DNA of 64,000 nucleotides from Cellulomonas marina (lineage in GTDB: Bacteria; Actinomycetota; Actinomycetes; Actinomycetales; Cellulomonadaceae): contig NZ_FOKA01000020.1 in assembly GCF_900111925.1 (NCBI RefSeq), positions 1 to 64,000 of the forward strand, given 5' to 3'. Below, in pieces: positions 51,493-58,812 of this stretch. A model generated the notes under the pieces. It ran no database searches. It worked only from the letters and a program-made list of their open reading frames with translations, and was not told the DNA's origin. Within the stretch, counting starts at the first letter, position 1, and every line of letters starts with the position of its first letter. The position numbers were made by a program, and so were the translations under genes.

Positions 51493-54050
51493 CGGAGGGC
51501 TCCCGCCATGGCGTAGGTCTCGTCGGAGATGGTGGCGTCGTAGAAGGCCGCGTCCGCGGCCAGGATCGCCTGGCGCACGTCGAGCAGCTCGGTCACGCGC
51601 CCGCCGAGGACGGTGGAGCCGACGAGGCCCGTGTCCTCGATGTCGGAGTGCCGGGCCACGACGTCGTCGACGATGTCGACGATCTCGTGCACGACGAGCC
51701 CGACGCTGCGGTTGCCGTGGCTGTAGACGACGACGAGCAGCTCGGCCGCCTCCTCCTCGCCGTAGGCGCCCAGCACCCGGTCGAGCCGGGCCAGCGGCAG
51801 GATGGTCCCGCGGTACTGGACCACCTCGCGCCCGCCGACGAGCTCCACGTCCTGCAGCTGCACGTGCTCCAGGCGGGCCACGGACGCGAGCGGCATGGCC
51901 ACCCGGCGGCCGCCGCCGATGCCGGCGACGAGCACCTGCTCGACCTCGCTCGTCGCGGCCGCGTCGGCCAGCGCCCGGCGCTGCGCCTCGTCGGCCAGCG
52001 CGTCGGCCTCCCCCGCCAGGCTGCGCCGGGCGATGGACTGCACGTCGAGGATGAGCGCGACGCGCCCGTCGCCGAGGACGGTGGCGCCGGCGTAGATGCC
52101 GATGGACTTCAGGCGGGCCGACAGCGGCTTGACGACGATCTCCTCGGTGGAGAGGACCTTGTCGACGAGCAGGCCGAACCGCCGGCCGTCGGCCTGCATG
52201 ACGGCGACGACCGCACCCTCGCCCTCGTCGTCGCCCGCACCACCCGTACCGCCGGCGGGGGCCGCCGGGAGCTGGAGGACGGACGCGAGCGAGACCAGCG
52301 GGAGCAGCTCCCCGCGCAGCCGGTAGACCGGCGAGGAGTGCACGAACTCGATGCCGGACTGGTCGCGCTGGCCGTCGATCGCCACGAGCTCGAGCAGGTT
52401 GACCTGCGGGACCGCGTAGACGTCGCCCGAGCAGACGACCGTGAGGGTCGGCATGATCGCCAGCGTCAGCGGGATGCGCAGACGCCAGACCGTGCCCTGG
52501 CCGACGGTCGACTCGACCTCGACGGTGCCGCCGGTCGCCTCGATCTTCGTCCGCACGACGTCCATGCCGACGCCGCGGCCGGAGACCTTCGTGACGGCCT
52601 CGGCCGTGGAGAAGCCGGGCAGGAACAGCAGCTGCAGCAGGTCGGCCTGGCCGAGGCCGGCCACCTGCTCCGGCGTGCGCAGGCCCTTGCGGACCGCGGC
52701 CGCCGCGACCTTGTCGGGGTCGATGCCGCGTCCGTCGTCGGCCACCTCGACGACCACCTGGCCACCGGCGTGGTAGGCCCGCAGCGCCAGCGTGCCGCGC
52801 GGGGTCTTGCCGGCGGCGACGCGGTCGGCGGGCGGCTCGATGCCGTGGTCGACCGCGTTGCGGACGAGGTGGGTCAGCGGGTCCTTGACGGCCTCGAGCA
52901 GCCCACGGTCGAGCTCGGTGTCGCCACCGACCATCTCGAGCTGCACCTCGCGCTGGCAGGCGGCGGCGAGGTCGCGGACGATCCGCGGCATCTTCGACCA
53001 CACGTGCTCGATGGGCTGCATGCGCGTCTTCATGACGCCCTCCTGCAGCTCCGCGGCGATGAGGTTGAGGCGCTGCGCGGACCGGGTGAGCTCCGGCTCG
53101 TCGGTGCCCTGCGCGAGGCGGCTGATCTGGTTGCGGGCCAGCACGAGCTCGCCGACCTGACGCATGAGGGCGTCGAGGACCTCGACGTCCACCCGGATCG
53201 ACGTCTCCGCGGCACCGCGCAGGCCGGGGCCGGCCTCCTCGGGAGCGGGCTCGGCCGCGGGTGCGGCCGGGGCCGGGGCCGGCACAGGGGCCGGCGCAGG
53301 GGCCGGCGCAGGAGCCGGGGCCGGCACGTCCTCGGCCGCGTGCCGCTGCGCGGGCACGGTCGGCACGCCGGGGCCTGCGGGGCCCCCGGTGGCCGGCGCC
53401 GGGGCGGCGACGGGCTCGTCGAGCAGCGTGGCCACGGCCGAGCCGCCCTCCTCGCCGTCGGGACCGCCGGCCGGGTCGCCGTCGGCAGCACCCGCGGCAC
53501 GGGCGGCGCCGACCTTGCGGGCGACGACCTTGCGGGCGGGCTTGCGCGCCGGCCCCGCCGCCTCGGCCTGCGCGGCCGGCTCGGCGACCGGCTCGGCGGC
53601 CTCCTCCGCGACCGGCGCGGCGGCGGGCGCCTCCGCGGCGGGCGCCGCAGCCGTGGCACCCGGGACGTCCGCGCGGACGGCCTCGATCGCGGCGATCGTC
53701 GCGTCGATCTCCACGGAGCCCTCGGACCCCGAGCCCTCGATCGCGCCGAGGATGTCGCGCACGGAGTCCGTCAGCGCCAGCAGCACGTCCGTGGTGCGCT
53801 GGTCCATGGACCGGCGCCCGTCCCGCAGCTCCACGAGGAGGTTCTCCCCCGCGTGCGTCACGCGCTCGAGCCGCGAGAAGGCCAGGAAGCCGCTCGTGCC
53901 CTTGATCGTGTGGATCGTGCGGAAGATGCTGCTCAGGAGCTGGCGCGACCCGGGCGACTCCTCGAGCGCGACGAGGTCGCGGTCGAGCTGGTCCAGGTTC
54001 TCGTAGCTCTCGACCAGGAACTCCCGGACGATGTCGTCGATGTCTCCCAC
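51489..54050 (-). CDS. cheA: Chemotaxis histidine kinase CheA with two CheW-like domains
   Basis: The product has 853 residues, longer than the usual 650-700. The P1 domain has the phospho-His in RTIHTIKGTSGF near residue 47. A Pro/Ala-rich linker of about 150 residues replaces a recognisable CheY-binding P2. The dimer and kinase domains follow, with LVRNAVDHGIEPP (N-box), VADDGRGIDPDK and GRGVGMDVVR. The regulatory end has one CheW-like domain near 565-710 and a second near 725-840 (VLVAGIGGGRRVAMPLASV). GTG 54050 follows GGGGAGGA. It phosphorylates CheY and CheB. Confidence 0.93.
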   Translation of the reverse strand: MGDIDDIVREFLVESYENLDQLDRDLVALEESPGSRQLLSSIFRTIHTIKGTSGFLAFSRLERVTHAGENLLVELRDGRRSMDQRTTDVLLALTDSVRDILGAIEGSGSEGSVEIDATIAAIEAVRADVPGATAAAPAAEAPAAAPVAEEAAEPVAEPAAQAEAAGPARKPARKVVARKVGAARAAGAADGDPAGGPDGEEGGSAVATLLDEPVAAPAPATGGPAGPGVPTVPAQRHAAEDVPAPAPAPAPAPAPVPAPAPAAPAAEPAPEEAGPGLRGAAETSIRVDVEVLDALMRQVGELVLARNQISRLAQGTDEPELTRSAQRLNLIAAELQEGVMKTRMQPIEHVWSKMPRIVRDLAAACQREVQLEMVGGDTELDRGLLEAVKDPLTHLVRNAVDHGIEPPADRVAAGKTPRGTLALRAYHAGGQVVVEVADDGRGIDPDKVAAAAVRKGLRTPEQVAGLGQADLLQLLFLPGFSTAEAVTKVSGRGVGMDVVRTKIEATGGTVEVESTVGQGTVWRLRIPLTLAIMPTLTVVCSGDVYAVPQVNLLELVAIDGQRDQSGIEFVHSSPVYRLRGELLPLVSLASVLQLPAAPAGGTGGAGDDEGEGAVVAVMQADGRRFGLLVDKVLSTEEIVVKPLSARLKSIGIYAGATVLGDGRVALILDVQSIARRSLAGEADALADEAQRRALADAAATSEVEQVLVAGIGGGRRVAMPLASVARLEHVQLQDVELVGGREVVQYRGTILPLARLDRVLGAYGEEEAAELLVVVYSHGNRSVGLVVHEIVDIVDDVVARHSDIEDTGLVGSTVLGGRVTELLDVRQAILAADAAFYDATISDETYAMAGALR

Positions 54051-54140
54051 CGGGTCCTCCCCCGTCGGGGTTCGTCCCCGACTGCCTCTCGTCCCATCGG
54101 TCGGCCGCCCGGCGCCGTGAGGCGTCCGTCGGCCGGCTGT

Positions 54141-54189
54141 CGTGCCGTCCCCCGTGCGGCCCTGGTGGGCCACGGGGCGGGGGACGGCA
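54141..54189 (-). terminator. Hairpin after the chemoreceptor gene
   Basis: GTGCCGTCCCCCG pairs perfectly with CGGGGGACGGCAC and the interior GGCCC/GGGCC extends the stem. It begins 6 nt after the receptor stop, ending the binding-protein/receptor transcript before cheA. Confidence 0.75.
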
Positions 54190-54194
54190 CCGCG

Positions 54195-55847
54195 TCAGAA
54201 GGTGAACGCGCGCACCCGTGCGGTGAGGTCGGCGGCGAGCGTCGACAGCTCGCCGACCTGCACCTCGACCTCGTCGACGACGCGGCTGCTCGCGCCCGCG
54301 GCCTCCGCGACCGCGCCAACCGTCCGGGCGATCTCGCCCGAGCCCTCCGCGGCCTCCGCCACACCCCGCGACATCTCCGAGGTGGTGGCCGTCTGCTCCT
54401 CCACCGCCGCGGCGATCGTCGTCTGGTAGTCGTTGATCGAGGCGATGATGTGCTCGATCTCGCCGATCGCCACGACCGCGCCCGCGGTGTCCTGCTGGAT
54501 GGCCTCGACGCGGCGGGCGATGTCGTCCGTCGCGCGCGCGGTCTCCTGCGCGAGCTCCTTGACCTCCCCGGCGACGACGGCGAAGCCCTTGCCGGCCTCG
54601 CCGGCACGCGCGGCCTCGATCGTGGCGTTGAGGGCGAGCAGGTTCGTCTGCTCGGCGATCTGCGTGATGGTGCGGACCACGACGCCGATCTCCTGGCTCG
54701 ACACCCCGAGGCGCGCCACCTGCTCGTTCGTCCGGTCGGCCACGTCCGTCGCCTGGGCGGCGACGGCCGCGGCGGCGGCGGCGTTCTGCGCGATCTCGCG
54801 GATGCTCGTGCCCATCTGCTCCGAACCGGCCGCGACGGCACCGACGTTGCGGGACACGGCCTCGGCGGTGCCGGCGACGAGGTCCGCCCGGCGGCTGGCC
54901 TCGTGCGTCGCGCCGGCCGCGCGGGCGTTGGCGCTCGTGAGCCGGTCGGCGGCGCCCGACACGCCCTCGGACGTCCGGACGACGGCGGTCAGCGTGTCGC
55001 GCAGCGCGGCCTGGGCGCGGGTGAGGGCGGCGGCCATGCGGCCTGCCTCGTCGCCGGAGTCCACGGGCACCTCGCGCGTGAGGTCGCCCTCCGCGAGCGC
55101 GACGAGCGCGCCCTCGACGGTCCGCATCGCGGCCGTCACCCGGCGCACGACGAGCACCGCGACGACGACGGACGCCGACGCGCCCACGACGAACGCCGCG
55201 AGCAGCGCGAGGATCGTCGCGCGGACCTCGGCGCGCCCGGCGGTGAGGATGGACTCCACCTCGGCGTCGACCTGGCCCTGCGCCAGCTGGAGCGCGCGGC
55301 CGGCGCTGTCGGGGTCGGCCGCCACGTCGGCGCGCACGGCGGCCGCGAGGGCGTCGACGTCTCCGGCCTCGACCAGCGGCAGGAGCACCGCGTCGCGGTA
55401 GCCGGTCCACGCGTCCCACCGGGTGAGGAAGTCCTGCCACTGCGGCGTCCCGGACTGGGGGAAGGCCGAGATCGTGCTGATCTGCTCGGCCACGTCCCCG
55501 TCGACCCACGCCAGGTCGGTGAGGAGCTGGGCGCGGACGGACTCGTCGGGGGCCGTGGCGGCGCGCTGCACGAGGAGGTGGCTGCGCGCCTGCGCGGACC
55601 GGAGCTCCGCCATCGCGGCCTGGAGCTCCGAGGTCAGGCGGGACATCTCCTGCAGGTGGCCGCCGGCGCGGGACAGCGCGAGGGCGCCGGACCCGCCGAC
55701 GAGGGTGAAGACGAGCAGGAGCAGGCCCACCGCGGCGCCGAGCTTCGTGGCGACGGGCCGGTCCCAGAACCAGCGGGCGCGGCCGCGGGACCCCGTGCGC
55801 GGGGCGGCGGTCGGGCGCGGGGTCGGGGTCGTCGTCGTGGCGCTCAC
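54195..55847 (-). CDS. Methyl-accepting chemotaxis receptor
   Basis: The product has 550 residues. A 30-residue cytosolic start, transmembrane helix 1 near 35-58, an extracellular helical sensor of about 140 residues (four-helix-bundle type) and helix 2 near 205-230 are followed by a HAMP domain (VTAAMRTVEGALVALAEGDL) and the signalling domain. The conserved hairpin tip reads IAEQTNLLALNATIEAARAGE. There is no C-terminal NWETF-type CheR tether. Its GTG overlaps the stop of the sugar-binding protein gene (GTGA), which suggests that the two work as a ligand-sensor pair. Confidence 0.93.
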   Translation of the reverse strand: MSATTTTPTPRPTAAPRTGSRGRARWFWDRPVATKLGAAVGLLLLVFTLVGGSGALALSRAGGHLQEMSRLTSELQAAMAELRSAQARSHLLVQRAATAPDESVRAQLLTDLAWVDGDVAEQISTISAFPQSGTPQWQDFLTRWDAWTGYRDAVLLPLVEAGDVDALAAAVRADVAADPDSAGRALQLAQGQVDAEVESILTAGRAEVRATILALLAAFVVGASASVVVAVLVVRRVTAAMRTVEGALVALAEGDLTREVPVDSGDEAGRMAAALTRAQAALRDTLTAVVRTSEGVSGAADRLTSANARAAGATHEASRRADLVAGTAEAVSRNVGAVAAGSEQMGTSIREIAQNAAAAAAVAAQATDVADRTNEQVARLGVSSQEIGVVVRTITQIAEQTNLLALNATIEAARAGEAGKGFAVVAGEVKELAQETARATDDIARRVEAIQQDTAGAVVAIGEIEHIIASINDYQTTIAAAVEEQTATTSEMSRGVAEAAEGSGEIARTVGAVAEAAGASSRVVDEVEVQVGELSTLAADLTARVRAFTF

Positions 55848-57057
55848 GCGCCCACCTCCTCGGCGGTGTGGTAGCCGCCGTCGACGAGGACGGCCAGCAG
55901 GTTGTCCGCCGTGACGAGCTGCGGCGTCAGCAGGTAGGCGGGGACGACGCCCGCGCCGTTGTCGTAGGAGGTCGTGTCGTTGACCTCGGGGTCGCGGTCC
56001 GCCAGGAGGTCGCGCGTCATCTGCACCGCGACCTCCGCGAGCTGCCGGGTGTCCTTGTAGACGGTCGAGTACTGCTCGCCGTCGAGGATGGCGCGCGCGC
56101 TGGCGACCTCCGCGTCCTGGCCGGTGACGACCGGCAGGGCCGGGCCGTCCCCGCCGTAGCCGAGCGTCGTCCGGACGGCGTCGAGCACCGCGACGGAGAT
56201 GCCGTCGTAGGGCGACAGGACGCCGTCGAGGTGGCGGCCGCCCGTGTAGGCGGCGGCGAGGCTGCCGGTGAAGCGGTCGGCGGCGGTCTTCGCGTCCCAG
56301 GCCGGCGTCGCGGCCGCCTCGAAGGTCGTCTGCCCGGAGGGGACGACGAGCACCCCGGCGTCGAACCAGGGCTGCAGCACGCCCATCGCGCCGTCCCAGA
56401 AGACCCCCGCGTTGTTGTCGTCGGGCGACCCGGCGAACAGCTCGACGGCGAAGGGGCCGCGCGCGCCGGTGGGCTCGCCGGCGCGTCGAGGACGCCGAGG
56501 CCCTGCAGCAGGGACGTCGCCTGCTGCACGCCGACGCGGTGGTTGTCGAAGGACGCGTAGGCGCGGATCGCGTCGGTGCCGCGGATGAGCCGGTCGTAGG
56601 AGACGACCTCGACGCCGGCGTCCGCCGCGTCGCCGAGGACGTCGGCCAGGACCGTGCCGTCCACGGCCCCGACGACGAGCGCGTCGGCGCCCGCCTCGAG
56701 CATGGCGGCGATCTGGTCGGCCTGCGCCGCCGGGTCGTTCTCCGCGTACTCCAGCGCCACGCGGTAGCCGAGCGACGTGAGCTGCGCGCGGAGGTTGTCG
56801 CCGTCCGCGATCCAGCGCTCCGACGTCGTGGTCGGCATCGCGACGCCGACGAGCGGCGCCTCGGGCGCCGGCTGGAGCACCGCGGGCAGCGCGCAGCCGC
56901 CCGTCGAGGCCGCCGTCGCCGCCAGCAGCAGCGCCACCAGGACCCGTCGCCGCCCCGGTCGTCGCCCCGGTCGTCGCGCGGCCGGCGCCGCGCCGCTCGG
57001 ATCCCGTCCCGTCGTGCCGACGGGCACCCGTCGTCCCGTCCCCTGACCGTCTCGCAC
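55844..57057 (-). pseudogene. ChvE/XylF-like sugar-binding lipoprotein, one frameshift
   Basis: From GTG 57057 (GAGAGGGG upstream) the frame gives a signal peptide with STGGC lipobox and the first lobe of a type-I sugar-binding protein: LVGVAMPTTTSERWIADG, ADALVVGAVDG, VVSYDRLIRGTD. It is open to about 56485 (VLDA), after which homology continues in another frame: GARGPFAVELFAGSPDDNN, GVLSPYDGISVAVLDAV, VVTGQDAEVASARAI. One base restored near 56478-56486 would give a 404-residue protein. There are no ABC permease or ATPase genes nearby; it is coupled to the chemoreceptor gene. May be a true lesion or a sequencing error. Confidence 0.75.
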
Positions 57058-57074
57058 GCCGCACCCCTCTCAGC

Positions 57075-57155
57075 GGCGGGGCTCACCCCCGCCGTCACCA
57101 GGGGATCGGCAGGCGCGGTGACGAGGTGAAGGTCCTGCTGGGGAACGTTCTCCCC
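57075..57155 (-). terminator. Two small hairpins between csrA and the binding-protein gene
   Basis: GGGGA/TCCCC with loop ACGTTC at 57140-57155, and GGCGGGG/CCCCGCC with loop CTCAC at 57075-57093. They are weak candidates for terminating the flagellar transcript. The second lies in the leader of the binding-protein gene. Confidence 0.35.
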
Positions 57156-57159
57156 GGTG

Positions 57160-57495
57160 TCAGCGGCCGTCCGCGGCGGGCGCCCCGGGGGCGGGTGCCG
57201 CGTCGGCTCCGCCGTCGTCGGCGACCGCGTCGTCAGCAGCCGTGCCGTCGGCCTCGGGCTGCGGGCGTCGCGCAGGGGCCAGGGCGCGCAGGGCGGCGGC
57301 GGTGGCGTCGTCGGCGGCACCGGCGTCGACGTTGGCGGCCGTCACCGCCTCGAGGACCTCGGCCCGGTGCACGCGCACCTCGCGCGGGGCGTCGATGCCC
57401 AGCCGGACCCCGTCCCCGCGCACCTCGATGACGGTCACGACGATGCCGTCTCCGATGAGGAGTCGCTCACCGACGCGGCGGCTGAGGACGAGCAT
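57160..57495 (-). CDS. csrA: CsrA with long C-terminal extension
   Basis: The product has 111 residues; CsrA usually has 60-75. The core (1-51) is canonical: MLVLSRRVGERLLIGDGI, with the RNA-contacting Arg in IDAPREVRVHR. The tail is an Ala/Asp-rich, acidic, probably disordered stretch. CsrA binds GGA motifs in mRNA leaders and in flagellar clusters commonly controls flagellin translation with FliW; no fliW is visible in this window. A TAGGGT box 6 nt before the ATG implies its own leaderless transcript besides read-through from flhF. Confidence 0.92.
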   Translation of the reverse strand: MLVLSRRVGERLLIGDGIVVTVIEVRGDGVRLGIDAPREVRVHRAEVLEAVTAANVDAGAADDATAAALRALAPARRPQPEADGTAADDAVADDGGADAAPAPGAPAADGR

Positions 57496-57501
57496 GCGGT
57501 G

Positions 57502-57507
57502 ACCCTA
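57502..57507 (-). promoter_or_regulatory. TAGGGT -10 element, leaderless csrA start
   Basis: On the minus strand TAGGGT is followed by CACCGC and the csrA ATG, a 6-nt gap in the short space between flhF and csrA. Confidence 0.45.
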
Positions 57508-57543
57508 CCTGCTCGTCCCCCGCCCGACCGGGGATCGCGCACG

Positions 57544-58812
57544 TCACGACGGCGGCGGCCCGTCCAGCACGGGCCCGAGGGCCTCGCCGAGCGCCGCCGC
57601 CCACGCCACCGGCGAGCACGGCACGCCGTCCATGAGCGCGATCGGCAGCCCCAGGTCGAGGACCGTCCCCGGGTCCCCCGTCTCGAAGACCCCGCGGGCG
57701 GCGACCGCGTCGAAGGCCCGCGGGTCGCCCGCCGCCACCTCCTCGATCCACCGGACGGAGTCGCGGGGCTTGCGCCGCGCGTCCACCACGGCCCACGTGG
57801 CGTCCGGACGCAGGGCGCGCAGCATGCGCGTCGTCTCGGCGCGCGCGCCGGGCTCCTCCCCCACGCCGAGCGCGACGACCCACGCGTGCCCGCGCGAGGT
57901 GGCCGAGCCGCGCCAGGCGGTCGCCGACGAGGGCGCCGCCAGGACGCGACCGCCCGCGCGCACGGGCCCCGACGCGGTCCGGCCCGCCAGGACGAGCGCC
58001 GACGGCCCCGCCCCCAGCCGCTCGACGAGCACGTGCGCGACGGCCAGCACGTCGTCGGGCGCACCGACGAGGACGTGCACCGCGCCGGGCGTGCGGGGCG
58101 CCGGCGGGGCGGCCGGGATGCGCGCGACCACCGCCGCGAGGCTCGCGTCGCCCTCGCCGACGAGCGCCGCCGGCACGCCGATCGCGCGCAGCCCGCGGCG
58201 CAGCGGCTCGCCGCCGGCCACGACGCCGCCGGCGGCACCGGTGAGCAGGTCGTCGACCGGGGTCCGCGGCCCGGGCAGGCCGGAGGCACCGGCGTCACCG
58301 CTGACGGGCGTCGCGGGCAGGCCCGGGGTGAAGAGGTCGACCGGTCCGGTCGGCTCCGCGTCCGGCACCTCGTCGGCCAGAGCCTGCACCTGGGCGAGGA
58401 CGGCGTCGAAACCGGTGGAGCCGGGCTCGGGACCGAGGTCGGGCCCCTCCGCTGCCGGGGCCAGGCCCTCACCCGCGAGGGCACCCGGCCCACCGACGCC
58501 CGTCGCCCCGCGGGGCGTCGGCACGCCGGCGGCGGGCTCGTCGCCCGCCTCGAACCCGAGGTCCGCGGCGTCCGCCGCCTCGAGCATCTGCTCCAGCGTG
58601 GCCGCGGCCGGGCGCGGGCGCGGCCGGCGCCGCGCGGGCCGCTCGGGGACGTCCACGGTGATCTCGAAGGACTCCTTGGCGAAGAAGCCCGCGAACCCGC
58701 CCGTGCGCACCCGCTCGGCGCGCACGATCCGCGCGTCGGGGCCGAACTCGGCGCGCACCTGCGCGATGAGGTCCGCGACGTCGGGGCCCTCACGCAGCAA
58801 TCGCGTGGCCAC
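57544..58812 (-). CDS. FlhF-like protein lacking the GTPase P-loop
   Basis: The product has 422 residues. The N-terminus is typical of FlhF (VADLIAQVRAEFGPDARIV, GGFAGFFAKESFEITV), and a Pro/Ala linker leads to a domain that lines up with the SRP-type NG GTPase. Where FlhF has GPTGVGKTTT this protein reads VLVGAPDDVLAVAHVL, so no G1 motif exists; the G3 position reads VVDARRKPRD and the end keeps TGDPGTVLDLGLPIALMDG. It probably cannot bind GTP in the normal way. It overlaps flhA by 23 bp. Place in the operon supports the FlhF identity. Confidence 0.75.
   Translation of the reverse strand: MATRLLREGPDVADLIAQVRAEFGPDARIVRAERVRTGGFAGFFAKESFEITVDVPERPARRRPRPRPAAATLEQMLEAADAADLGFEAGDEPAAGVPTPRGATGVGGPGALAGEGLAPAAEGPDLGPEPGSTGFDAVLAQVQALADEVPDAEPTGPVDLFTPGLPATPVSGDAGASGLPGPRTPVDDLLTGAAGGVVAGGEPLRRGLRAIGVPAALVGEGDASLAAVVARIPAAPPAPRTPGAVHVLVGAPDDVLAVAHVLVERLGAGPSALVLAGRTASGPVRAGGRVLAAPSSATAWRGSATSRGHAWVVALGVGEEPGARAETTRMLRALRPDATWAVVDARRKPRDSVRWIEEVAAGDPRAFDAVAARGVFETGDPGTVLDLGLPIALMDGVPCSPVAWAAALGEALGPVLDGPPPS

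Noticed and set aside
51648..55874. A 1408-codon open frame on the plus strand opposite cheA, mcp and the binding-protein gene
   Set aside because: It is a mirror of well-supported minus-strand genes and shows no family motif.
57138..57157. LexA/SOS box at GGGGAACGTTCTCCCC
   Set aside because: The actinobacterial SOS box needs GAAC-N4-GTTC; here the half-sites abut. It is better read as a small hairpin.
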